A stretch of DNA of 64,000 nucleotides from a virus. The stretch is taken from the IMG/VR virus record IMGVR_UViG_3300020084_000003, positions 62,001 through 126,000 of that record. One strand, 5' to 3'. Below, piece after piece: positions 30,028 through 37,978 of this stretch; within the stretch, counting starts at the first letter, position 1; each line of letters begins with the position of its first letter. The notes beneath the pieces are model-generated. The model ran no database searches and was not told the origin of the DNA. It worked only from the letters and a program-made list of their open reading frames with translations. Made by a program: the position numbers and the translations under genes.

Positions 30028-30510
30028 ATGGAAGCTTTTAGTGACAGATTTAATTCGTTATTCACAAATAAAACATTAGTAATAGGTAAAAGAGGCGCAG
30101 GAAAAACATCTCTGTTAATAGAACTAGCAGCAGAGCATTTTCTAAAAGGTAATTTTAGAATACTGATAATAGATAAGGACTACAGTAGTTCTCTTTCCAA
30201 AAGAGATGAAATAGTCAATTTGATAATCAGTAAGAGCGGTGATGATAAAATTATCTCAAAAGTAGACAAAAAAGAAATCGCAAGTGAAAAAATAAATTCT
30301 ATAATAGCATTTGGGACTAGTGAAACTCACAAGATGCGCGGGTATTCCCTCGACGTTGTTTTGCTTGACAATATAGATTTATACGATTTTTACGATTGCA
30401 TGGTCAGTATATATCCATGCCTAGCAACAAATTTAAAATCAAAAATAATAGCAACCTCAACATCCGAAGTGGATGATTTGAGGAATTTTAATAAGGTATA
30501 TATGGAATAA
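30028..30510 (+). CDS. Stand-alone terminase-ATPase-like P-loop protein
   Basis: A 160-aa protein inserted between gp16 and gp17. It has a Walker A motif GKRGAGKTS (residues 20-28), a Walker B-like VVLLDN (110-115) and an ATSTS coupling-type motif (142-146). These line up with the ATPase core of the adjacent gp17: distances from P-loop Lys to the MRG/IRG motif are 78 and 79 residues, from that Arg to the Walker B Asp 10 and 10, and from that Asp to TST 29 and 30. Shared residues include S[IV]YP and the F-x-K after TST. There is no nuclease domain, and the catalytic Glu after the Walker B Asp is Asn. Probably a degenerate paralog of the packaging motor that binds ATP. A poxvirus A32/FtsK-like ATPase is the alternative. 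Confidence 0.75.
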   Translation: MEAFSDRFNSLFTNKTLVIGKRGAGKTSLLIELAAEHFLKGNFRILIIDKDYSSSLSKRDEIVNLIISKSGDDKIISKVDKKEIASEKINSIIAFGTSETHKMRGYSLDVVLLDNIDLYDFYDCMVSIYPCLATNLKSKIIATSTSEVDDLRNFNKVYME

Positions 30511-30511
30511 A

Positions 30512-32155
30512 ATGGCAGAAAAGAAAGACAGTGGCGGTTACTTAGGCAACCCGCTATTAAAAAAACATGGAGAGAAAATTGAGTGGACTTATGAAATGCT
30601 TATGGAGTTTCAAAAGTGCGCCAAAGACCCAATTTACTTTGCAGAGAAATATATCTACATCGTAAACATGAATGAAGGTTTGATACCTATTAAACTCTAC
30701 GATTATCAAAAAGAAATTATAACATCAATTACAAATAATAGAAGGGTTGTAGTCAACACTGCTAGACAGTCTGGTAAAACTACATCTGCATCCGCAATTA
30801 TTCTACACTACATTCTATTTAATGAACATAAAACTGTTGCTCTACTTGCTAACAAAGCTGACGCAGCACGTGAAATTATGGACAGAATTCAAATATCATA
30901 TCAAAACCTTCCTAAATTCTTGCAACAAGGTGTTATGGAATGGAATAAAGGTTCTATTGAATTAGAAAATGGATGTAAAGTTCTGGCTGCTGCCTCTAGC
31001 TCATCTGCTATTCGTGGTAAAGCTGTTGCGTTTTTGTATATTGACGAAACAGCATTCTTGGAAAATTGGGACGAATTCTACGCCTCAGTTTATCCTACAA
31101 TTTCATCTGGTAAAGAAAGTAAAGTTCTTTTAACATCAACCCCCAAAGGTATGAATCATTTTTATAAGATATGCACCGAAGCCATGGAAATTTCGCCAGA
31201 AGCGGAAAAGGCAGGCTCTAATGTTGGAAAAAATGGTTTCATTTATATTGAAGTTAAATGGGATCGTGTGCCGGGTAGAGATGAAAAATGGAAACAAGAT
31301 GCTCTTGCCAGCTTAGGTTGGAACTACGATCAGTTCAATCAGGAATTTGATTGCTCATTCATTGGTAGCTCTGACACTTTGATTTCATCTCAAGGTTTGT
31401 CCAATTTGGTTGCAAAAAGACCTCTTCAACATTCAAATAATATATTCCAGTATGAGCAAGTCAAAGCTGACAGACAATATGCTCTTATTTCAGACGTTGG
31501 GCGTGGAAAAGGTTTGGACTATTCTGCATTTTCAATTATTGACGTTACAGAGATGCCTTACAAACAGGTATGTGTTTATAGAAACAATGAAATAGGTCCA
31601 ATTGACTATGCTGCGGTTATTCATAATTTCGCAAAGAAATATAATGAAGCGATGGTTTTGATAGAAGTTAACGATATTGGTGGACAGGTAGCAGACAGTT
31701 TGTGGATGGACTTTGGTTACGAGAATGTTCTTTCTACAGAAACTAATGGGCGTTCAGGTAAAAGAATATCAGGTGGTTTTGGTAGAAACGTAGACAGAGG
31801 TATTAGAACATCTGAAAAGGTAAAGATTATTGGATGCTCCATCTTGAAGCTTCTTATAGAACAAAATCAGTTAATTATTTGTGACGAAAACACTATTGAC
31901 GAATTGAGAAGATTTTCAAAGAAAAATAATAGCTATGCTGCTGAAAAAGGTTCTCACGATGACCTTGTTATGACTCTAGTTTTATTTGCATGGTTGTCCG
32001 ATCAGGGCTATTTTGCTGAAATGACTGATATAAATACATTAAATAAATTAAGAGAAAAGACAGACGACGAATTAGATGATATGGTTATGCCATTTTTCTA
32101 CATTAATGATGGCAATGCCGATGATAATTCATACTGGAAACCCGTCAACCTATAA
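30512..32155 (+). CDS. gp17: Large terminase subunit gp17 (packaging ATPase-nuclease)
   Basis: A 547-aa large terminase that powers DNA packaging into the prohead and cuts concatemers. The ATPase domain has Walker A ARQSGKTT (residues 84-91), Walker B FLYIDET with Asp178/Glu179, and coupling motif LTST (207-210). The RNase H-like nuclease domain has Asp328 in LISDVGRG, Glu385 in LIEVND and Asp483/484 in GSHDDL. T4 gp17 is 610 aa. The start lies 1 bp after the preceding stop (TAA A ATG), so it is likely coupled to the ATPase-like gene. A late promoter overlaps its stop codon. Confidence 0.96.
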   Translation: MAEKKDSGGYLGNPLLKKHGEKIEWTYEMLMEFQKCAKDPIYFAEKYIYIVNMNEGLIPIKLYDYQKEIITSITNNRRVVVNTARQSGKTTSASAIILHYILFNEHKTVALLANKADAAREIMDRIQISYQNLPKFLQQGVMEWNKGSIELENGCKVLAAASSSSAIRGKAVAFLYIDETAFLENWDEFYASVYPTISSGKESKVLLTSTPKGMNHFYKICTEAMEISPEAEKAGSNVGKNGFIYIEVKWDRVPGRDEKWKQDALASLGWNYDQFNQEFDCSFIGSSDTLISSQGLSNLVAKRPLQHSNNIFQYEQVKADRQYALISDVGRGKGLDYSAFSIIDVTEMPYKQVCVYRNNEIGPIDYAAVIHNFAKKYNEAMVLIEVNDIGGQVADSLWMDFGYENVLSTETNGRSGKRISGGFGRNVDRGIRTSEKVKIIGCSILKLLIEQNQLIICDENTIDELRRFSKKNNSYAAEKGSHDDLVMTLVLFAWLSDQGYFAEMTDINTLNKLREKTDDELDDMVMPFFYINDGNADDNSYWKPVNL

Positions 32156-32187
32156 ATAGTAATACAACCAACCCCAAAATATAAATA
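32151..32187 (+). promoter_or_regulatory. Two tandem T4-type late promoter boxes before the tail sheath gene
   Basis: TATAAATA occurs at 32151-32158 (overlapping the gp17 stop codon) and again at 32180-32187. Both are upstream of the sheath start at 32233, consistent with strong late expression. Confidence 0.8.
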
Positions 32188-32232
32188 TATAAGACTTATT
32201 ATTTTATTTTGATATTAAAAAAGGAGAGAAAT

Positions 32233-34059
32233 ATGGCTTTTTCAGTTAGCCCTTCTGTAATCGTGAGGGAGGTTGACGCCACAGGTTCAATACCTGCTGT
32301 TGCTAATGCGCCAGCGGCTATTGCGGGTGTTTTCAATTGGGGTCCAGTAATGGAGCCGGTTCTGATAACATCTGAGAGTAATTTAATTTCACGCTTTGGC
32401 AGACCAAATGACAACAATGGTGAAACATTCTTCGTTGCCGCAGATTATCTAGCATACTCAAATGCTCTTTACGTTACTCGCGTTGCAGAAAATGCTGCAA
32501 AAGCTTCTGCCAATGGTTTCGCGTTTCGTGCGAAATATGTTGGTAGCCTTGGTAACTCATTGGGCGTGTCATTTGTTTCAAGTGCAACAAAATTCGCAGA
32601 AACTTTGATGAACGTTGGTGAAGCCGCTGGTAACATCACTTTCGCATCTAGAACAATCATTTTCAGATCAACCGATGTTTCCATTGGGTCTAAAGTTATT
32701 GTAGGTGATACTCTAAAAGTAGGAAATACCGCTATTGGTTTCCAACAATTCAGAGTTACTACTTTTAATGCAAGTTCACCAGATGGTGTCACAGGCGAAG
32801 TTACTTATACTATTGGTATCAACACCCCTTATTCACTACCTATCACAAACGTTGCGGAGCTTTCTTTCGGAAGAGAGTGGAGATTTGCGCCGTTCGTATC
32901 ATCCGCGCCAAGAGAAGGCAATATTCATGTTGTAGTTTATGACGTTGACGGTAGAATAACCGGCACCGCAGGTTCTATTGTTGAAATATTTGACAACGTT
33001 TCATTGTCTGCAAATGCCAGAACATTTGATGGTGCTTCAAACCATTATGCAACTGTTATTGCAAACCGTTCAGACTACGTTGAAGTTGACACAAGCGTTA
33101 CAATTGGAAACAACACCATAAGCTACAGAACTCTAGAAAACGGTAGCAATGGTGCAAACGAAAACCAAATTTCATTTGGTGCAGTCGCTCTAGGCTACGA
33201 TACCTTCAAGAATGCAGAAGAAATTGATATTTCTTTCATTCTACAAGGTAAAGCTATTGGCGGAACCAACGGAAGCGGTATCGCAAACTACATCCTAAGC
33301 AACATTGTTGAATATAGAAAAGATTGTATGTTGTTCATATCTCCTTCATATGACGCTGTTGTTACACCAGCAAGCGTAGAAGTTAAGTTGAACAATATCA
33401 TTTCTTTCAGAAATACAGTTCAGAATTCATCTTACTGGTTCATGGACAGCGGCTACAAATATCGTTACGACAAATACAATGACAAATATCGTTGGGTTCC
33501 TCTAAACGGCGACATTGCTGGTCTTTCTGCAAGAATTGATCCTTGGGAATCTCCTGCTGGATACAAGCGTGGCACAATCAAGAATGTTATAAAATTGGCT
33601 TACAACCCAAATAAAACACATCGTGATTTGCTATTCGGTTCTGACGTTAACCCTGTAATGAGCCAAGTCGGACAAGGCGTCATGCTATTTGGCGACAAAA
33701 CTGGTCTAGGCACTGAGTCTGCATTCAACAGAATTAACGTTCGTAGATTGTTCATTACTGTCGAAAAAGCAATTGCAACTATGGCTGCATCATTCTTGTT
33801 CGATTTTAACGACACATTCACTCAGAACCAATTCAGAAACACAGTCAATCCTTTCCTTGCAAATATTCAAGGTAAAAGAGGTATTACTGATTTCAGAGTT
33901 GTATCCGACGCAAGCATCAACACACCAGACATTGTTGACGCAAATACTTTCAAAGGCCACATCTTCATTAAGCCTGCCAGAACTATCTCTGTAATTGAAC
34001 TAACATTCGTTGCAACTAGAACTGGTATCGACTTCAACGAGATTATCGGTCAAGTATAA
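32233..34059 (+). CDS. gp18: Tail sheath protein gp18
   Basis: A 608-aa contractile sheath subunit. The N-terminus MAFSVSPSVIVREVDATGSI and the early PAAIAGVFNWGPVMEPVLIT segment are typical of T4-like sheaths, as is the C-terminal region around the NRINVRRLFITVEKAI and NTVNPFLANIQGKRGITDFR motifs, which form the conserved polymerisation domain. The frame extends 8 codons upstream to TTG/ATG-like starts, but AAGGAGAG at 32221 lies 5-6 bp before ATG 32233, which is therefore chosen. T4 gp18 is 659 aa. Two late promoters precede it and a terminator follows. Confidence 0.95.
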   Translation: MAFSVSPSVIVREVDATGSIPAVANAPAAIAGVFNWGPVMEPVLITSESNLISRFGRPNDNNGETFFVAADYLAYSNALYVTRVAENAAKASANGFAFRAKYVGSLGNSLGVSFVSSATKFAETLMNVGEAAGNITFASRTIIFRSTDVSIGSKVIVGDTLKVGNTAIGFQQFRVTTFNASSPDGVTGEVTYTIGINTPYSLPITNVAELSFGREWRFAPFVSSAPREGNIHVVVYDVDGRITGTAGSIVEIFDNVSLSANARTFDGASNHYATVIANRSDYVEVDTSVTIGNNTISYRTLENGSNGANENQISFGAVALGYDTFKNAEEIDISFILQGKAIGGTNGSGIANYILSNIVEYRKDCMLFISPSYDAVVTPASVEVKLNNIISFRNTVQNSSYWFMDSGYKYRYDKYNDKYRWVPLNGDIAGLSARIDPWESPAGYKRGTIKNVIKLAYNPNKTHRDLLFGSDVNPVMSQVGQGVMLFGDKTGLGTESAFNRINVRRLFITVEKAIATMAASFLFDFNDTFTQNQFRNTVNPFLANIQGKRGITDFRVVSDASINTPDIVDANTFKGHIFIKPARTISVIELTFVATRTGIDFNEIIGQV

Positions 34060-34066
34060 TAAACTC

Positions 34067-34088
34067 AGAGGGGGTTTCGGCCCCCTCT
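34067..34088 (+). terminator. Terminator-like hairpin after tail sheath gene
   Basis: An 8-bp perfect stem, AGAGGGGG (34067-34074) with CCCCCTCT (34081-34088), 6-nt loop. The following ATTTCG is only a weak T-run. Confidence 0.75.
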
Positions 34089-34126
34089 ATTTCGCATATT
34101 AAATTGGTCTATGGAGCAATTATTGT

Positions 34127-34134
34127 TATAAATA
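34127..34134 (+). promoter_or_regulatory. T4-type late promoter box before tail tube gene
   Basis: TATAAATA lies 49 bp before the gp19 start and follows the sheath terminator, giving the tube gene its own late promoter. Confidence 0.82.
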
Positions 34135-34182
34135 AACTCGTATATACAACAATAATTTCTTTACGTAAGGAGAGACATAAAA

Positions 34183-34719
34183 ATGAGTTTCGCAATTAAT
34201 GAATTTAAGGCACAGCTAGTGGGCGATGGGGCTAGAGGTTCACTTTTCAAAGTGTTCATCACCAACCCTATTCTTCCTGCCGCTGATTTCAAAATTCCTT
34301 TCATGGTAAAGGCCGCTTCATTGCCAGCATCCACTATTGGTAAAATTGAAGTTCCTTGGATGGGAAGAAAAATTCCATTTGGTGGTGATAGAACATTCGA
34401 AGATTGGACTGTAACAGTCATAAACGACGAAGACTTTGCTGTAAGAAATGCTATGGAAGCATGGTCAAACGCTATCAACTCGCACCAATCAAATACTAGA
34501 ACTCTTGCTCAGACCTACAAATCTAGCGCACAAGTCGTTCAGTATGCGAAAAGTGGAACTGAATTGAGAACATACACCTTCAACGGTATTTTCCCAATTA
34601 ACATCGCTGCAATTGAAACAGCATGGGCGCAGACAGATGAAATCGAAGAATTCCAAGTCACCTTCGCTTATGATGAGTGGGAAATTTCTTCCGGTATCAC
34701 TGGTAGCTCTACTACCTAA
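34183..34719 (+). CDS. gp19: Tail tube protein gp19
   Basis: A 178-aa tube subunit (T4 gp19 is 163 aa). Recognised by SLFKVFITNPILP near residue 20, VKAASLPASTIGKIEVPWMG (about 42-61) and IPFGGDRTFEDWTVTVINDE (about 64-83), which is the classic tube signature. The C-terminal GIFPINIAAIETAWAQTDEI..FQVTFAYDEWE is also conserved. It lies directly after the sheath gene as in T4, with RBS AAGGAGAG, and is followed by a terminator-promoter element. Confidence 0.96.
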   Translation: MSFAINEFKAQLVGDGARGSLFKVFITNPILPAADFKIPFMVKAASLPASTIGKIEVPWMGRKIPFGGDRTFEDWTVTVINDEDFAVRNAMEAWSNAINSHQSNTRTLAQTYKSSAQVVQYAKSGTELRTYTFNGIFPINIAAIETAWAQTDEIEEFQVTFAYDEWEISSGITGSSTT

Positions 34720-34740
34720 TAGTGTTAAAAATCAACAAGA

Positions 34741-34780
34741 AAAATCTCTCGTAGTATAAATAAATACGAGAGATTTTTTT
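34741..34780 (+). terminator. Terminator hairpin carrying a late promoter in its loop
   Basis: A perfect 13-bp stem, AAAATCTCTCGTA (34741-34753) and TACGAGAGATTTT (34765-34777), is followed by more T residues. The 11-nt loop (34754-34764) contains the complete late promoter box TATAAATA (34755-34762), which would drive the portal gene at 34800. Confidence 0.88.
34755..34762 (+). promoter_or_regulatory. T4-type late promoter box inside the terminator loop
   Basis: TATAAATA, 38 bp upstream of the portal gene start. By T4 spacing, transcription would start inside the right arm of the hairpin, so its transcripts would lack the terminator stem. Confidence 0.8.
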
Positions 34781-34799
34781 ATTATTTGAGGTAAATATA

Positions 34800-36590
34800 A
34801 TGGTAAAGTTGTTTGGGTTTGAAATTAAACGCCAAGAAGATGAAGAAGATATTGAGAACGTAAAATCTTTTGCAACTCCTGTAAATGAAGATGGTGCAAT
34901 TAATATTGGAGCCGCATTGGGTGGTTCATATGGTCACATCTTCAATATGGATTCTACGTTTAAATCAGAATCAGACTTAATAACACAATATAGAACAATG
35001 TCACTCCAACCAGAGGTTTCCTTTGCAGTTGAAAACATTGTTAATGAAGCTATTTCCATCGACACAGAAGAAAATATTGTTAAAATAATTCTAGACGATG
35101 TTGAAGTAGGCGAGAAAACAAAAGCTAGAATTTATGAAGAATTTGAAGTAATTCTTAAACTTCTAAATTTCAGCAATAACGCATACGACATATTCCAGAA
35201 GTGGTTTGTAGACGGAAGAATAAACTATAACGTTGTAATTGATGAATCAAATCTAAAGCGCGGCATAGTTGAACTTGTTTACGTTGACCCAAGAAAACTA
35301 AGACTTGTTAAAGAAATCATGGAGATACCAGATAGAGAAGCTGGTATTGCCGTGACCACAAAAAAGATTAAAAACGAATATTTCTTGTATAACGAAAACG
35401 GTTTTGGAAATACAAACAACCCATCTATGACAGGTGCAGCGGGCGGATTATCTACCAACTATTCAACTGGCATGACAAATGATTCTATTAGAATTGCTAA
35501 AGACAGCGTTGTTAGAGTTCCATCTGGTTTGGTTTCAGAAGATAATGCTATGGTATTATCACATTTGCACAAAGCGATCAAGCCTCTAAACTTGCTAAGA
35601 TCACTTGAAGACGCAAACGTTATTTACACTATTACACGTGCGCCAGAAAGAAGAATTTTCTATATCGACGTTGGTAACTTGCCAACCAATAAAGCTGAAC
35701 AATATCTACACAATATGATGGTTAGACATAAGAATAAAGTAACTTATGACAACACCACAGGTCAAATTGCTGACGATAGACGCTTTATGACAATGACACA
35801 AGATTACTGGTTCCCTAGAAGAGAAGGCTCAAGATCAACTGAGATTGAAACCCTTCCGGGTAGTGGATCACTAAGCGATAATGACCAATTGGAATACTTC
35901 AAGAAAAATCTATATCAGGCGTTGTCAATACCTGCATCTAGATTTGATAGTGAAAACAACTACTCTTTGGGTAGAGTTACTGAAATGTCCAGAGAAGAAG
36001 TAAACTTTGGTAAATTCGTTAGAAGACTTAGAGCAAAATTCTCTGTTCTATTTGATAAGCTATTGGAAAGACAGCTTATTTTGAAAGGTGTTATTACACC
36101 GGATGAGTGGCCCACCATTCAAGAAAAAATGCGCTACGACTATATGAAGGATAACTACTTCGAAGAATTGAAGTCTATGGAAATCCTAAGAGAAAAAATT
36201 GCTATGTTCCAATCAATGGAAGAGCTAATAGGCAAACATGTTTCTACTCGTTGGGCTTATAGAAATGTTCTATTCATGTCAGATGATGAGATGGAAGAAA
36301 TGAGAGCAGAAATTGATGAAGAAAAAGAATTGGGTTATTATGAAGATAATAGTGGCGATACCAATATCATCATAGATCAAGATTCTGAAAAATATGTAGA
36401 CGGATTAGCTGGAACTGAGGAAGACGAAGAGGAAGAAGAAAATCCCGAAGAGGAAACCGAAGAAGAAGAATTGGTTGACGACGAGGAAGAAGAGGAAAAG
36501 CTAAATAGTAATGAGAAGAATAGAAAAAGATCAAAAGGTCTAAAGTCTAAATCGAAACCAAAGAAAGAAGAGGATAGCAAAGATGAGTAA
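34800..36590 (+). CDS. gp20: Portal vertex protein gp20
   Basis: A 596-aa portal protein, forming the dodecameric ring through which DNA enters and the tail attaches. Typical T4-like gp20 motifs include the SLQPEVSFAVENIVNEAIS stretch (about 63-82), VYVDPRKLRLVKE, and the region TMTQDYWFPRREGSRSTEIE (about 335-355) followed by the SIPASRFDSEN segment. T4 gp20 is 524 aa. The extra C-terminal tail (residues about 535-596) is an acidic block (EDEEEEENPEEETEEEE) followed by a Lys/Arg/Ser-rich end, so it is likely disordered. The stop overlaps the next start by 8 bp. Confidence 0.95.
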   Translation: MVKLFGFEIKRQEDEEDIENVKSFATPVNEDGAINIGAALGGSYGHIFNMDSTFKSESDLITQYRTMSLQPEVSFAVENIVNEAISIDTEENIVKIILDDVEVGEKTKARIYEEFEVILKLLNFSNNAYDIFQKWFVDGRINYNVVIDESNLKRGIVELVYVDPRKLRLVKEIMEIPDREAGIAVTTKKIKNEYFLYNENGFGNTNNPSMTGAAGGLSTNYSTGMTNDSIRIAKDSVVRVPSGLVSEDNAMVLSHLHKAIKPLNLLRSLEDANVIYTITRAPERRIFYIDVGNLPTNKAEQYLHNMMVRHKNKVTYDNTTGQIADDRRFMTMTQDYWFPRREGSRSTEIETLPGSGSLSDNDQLEYFKKNLYQALSIPASRFDSENNYSLGRVTEMSREEVNFGKFVRRLRAKFSVLFDKLLERQLILKGVITPDEWPTIQEKMRYDYMKDNYFEELKSMEILREKIAMFQSMEELIGKHVSTRWAYRNVLFMSDDEMEEMRAEIDEEKELGYYEDNSGDTNIIIDQDSEKYVDGLAGTEEDEEEEENPEEETEEEELVDDEEEEEKLNSNEKNRKRSKGLKSKSKPKKEEDSKDE

Positions 36591-37002
36591 ATCATTTCGC
36601 CAATTTGTCTCAGAGGTAGCACGTCCTGTAGCTGGCGATGAGATTGATTTCATGAACAAGCACGTCACAATATTGATAGATTACCCTATTGATGTTGAGG
36701 ATCAATTCACTGGCGGCGATATTAAAAAATTCACCAGACTTGCCGATTATAAGAACGGCAAGGATGTTCAAGTTTACGAAGCCAATTTGAACATTCAAGG
36801 TGAAGATGAAATTAATGACGCCGAAGAAGCACGTCACGATGCCCAAGAAGTTTTGAAAAAAATTATTGATGAAGCATGTGGTGACGACGAAGACCTTAAA
36901 GAAGAATATACTGAAATTCTATCACAACTTAGTGAAGAAAACATAAATTATGCTCTTGATAACGATATTGATCTAATTGATTTCGCTAAACGTTTCGTGT
37001 AA
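36583..37002 (+). CDS. Putative prohead core protein (gp67/gp68 position)
   Basis: A 139-aa acidic protein overlapping the end of the portal gene. In T4 this spot holds the small prohead core proteins gp67 and gp68 (141 aa), which are cleaved by gp21. The N-terminus SKSFRQFVSEVARPVAGDEI contains the F-x-x-F-[LV]-x-E pattern common to such proteins; the rest is charged and predicted helical. I do not recognise firm sequence homology to gp68, so the role is inferred from position, size and acidity. A late promoter box follows it. Confidence 0.55.
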   Translation: MSKSFRQFVSEVARPVAGDEIDFMNKHVTILIDYPIDVEDQFTGGDIKKFTRLADYKNGKDVQVYEANLNIQGEDEINDAEEARHDAQEVLKKIIDEACGDDEDLKEEYTEILSQLSEENINYALDNDIDLIDFAKRFV

Positions 37003-37014
37003 TATTCGGAAAAT

Positions 37015-37022
37015 TATAAATA
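37015..37022 (+). promoter_or_regulatory. T4-type late promoter box before prohead protease gene
   Basis: TATAAATA, 32 bp upstream of the gp21 start. Confidence 0.8.
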
Positions 37023-37053
37023 AAAGTAAATACTACATCAAGGGAAATATCAA

Positions 37054-37728
37054 ATGAAGTTAATAAGAGAAGTATACGAAGATAACTGCGTTGCTCTTAC
37101 TGAAAGTGTCGGTGATAAGAAAAACTATTTCATCGAAGGTATTTTCATGCAAGGCAACATTAAAAACAGAAATGGTAGAGTATACCCATCTGACCTTCTA
37201 GAAAAAGAAATGGTTAGATATAATGACTCATTTGTTTCTGCAAAAAGAGCTTTGGGCGAACTAGGTCATCCAGACGGCCCTAAACTAAATGAAGACAGAA
37301 TTTCCCATTTGATCGTTGAAATGGAAAGAAACGGCAATGATTTCTACGGAAAAGCTAAAATTCTTTCAACCCCAATGGGCAACATTGTTAAAACATTCAT
37401 GGAAGAAGGCGTTAAGATCGGCGTTTCCACCAGAGGTTTAGGTCAAGTCCAAAAGAACTACAACGGTATCATGGAAGTAAAAGATTTCCATTTGGTCACA
37501 GTTGATATTGTTACTGATCCTAGCGGTCCAGATTGTTTTGTTAATGGTATAATGGAAAACACCCAATACTATTATGATATAGCTTCTGGTAATTGGGTTG
37601 CTCAAGAAATGATTGAAAATACTATTGCAGAGCTTAAAGCTGAATATACCCCAACTGCAAAAAAATTCAACGAAGAAAGTGTTATTAAGGCATTTTCTAA
37701 CTTTATGAAAGCGATTTCATCTAAATAA
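37054..37728 (+). CDS. gp21: Prohead core protease gp21
   Basis: A 224-aa homologue of T4 gp21 (212 aa), the serine protease that matures the prohead by cutting scaffold, core and capsid proteins. The probable catalytic His is H72 in LGELGHPDGP and the Ser is S125 in KIGVSTRGLG, matching the T4 H/S pair in sequence context. The N-terminal NRNGRVYP motif is also conserved in the family. It lies just upstream of its substrates gp22 and gp23, as in T4. A strong terminator follows the stop. Confidence 0.94.
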   Translation: MKLIREVYEDNCVALTESVGDKKNYFIEGIFMQGNIKNRNGRVYPSDLLEKEMVRYNDSFVSAKRALGELGHPDGPKLNEDRISHLIVEMERNGNDFYGKAKILSTPMGNIVKTFMEEGVKIGVSTRGLGQVQKNYNGIMEVKDFHLVTVDIVTDPSGPDCFVNGIMENTQYYYDIASGNWVAQEMIENTIAELKAEYTPTAKKFNEESVIKAFSNFMKAISSK

Positions 37729-37732
37729 TATT

Positions 37733-37763
37733 ATGCACCAGATGCAACTATCTGGTGCATTTT
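37733..37763 (+). terminator. Rho-independent terminator after prohead protease gene
   Basis: A perfect 11-bp stem, ATGCACCAGAT (37733-37743) and ATCTGGTGCAT (37750-37760), with a 6-nt loop and a short T-run. Confidence 0.85.
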
Positions 37764-37775
37764 AATGCAAAATGT

Positions 37776-37936
37776 TATAAATAATTTCATAGATTTGCGT
37801 TATTATAAATAATAGAAATATCTGAAATTATAAATAAAGTTAACTGTGGCAAACATCCGTCCTCATGATAGTATGTGAAGTCCATGTTTTGGTGACACTT
37901 TACGGTGAAAACTGGAAAAGTATAAATATATAAATA
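37776..37936 (+). promoter_or_regulatory. Cluster of five T4-type late promoter boxes before scaffold/capsid genes
   Basis: TATAAATA occurs at 37776-37783, 37804-37811, 37829-37836, 37921-37928 and 37929-37936, the last two directly abutting. They precede gp22 (37979) and the major capsid gene, the products needed in greatest amount. A more GC-rich, possibly folded segment (37837-37920) separates the first three from the last two. Confidence 0.78.
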
Positions 37937-37978
37937 AAAACAATTTGGAAGAATTGAACTTATTCTAAGGAGAACAAT

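Noticed and set aside
37844-37919. Possible tRNA in the gap before the scaffold gene
   Set aside because: Length is right but there is no T-loop GGTTCRA-type motif, no CCA-ready acceptor stem and no anticodon arm.
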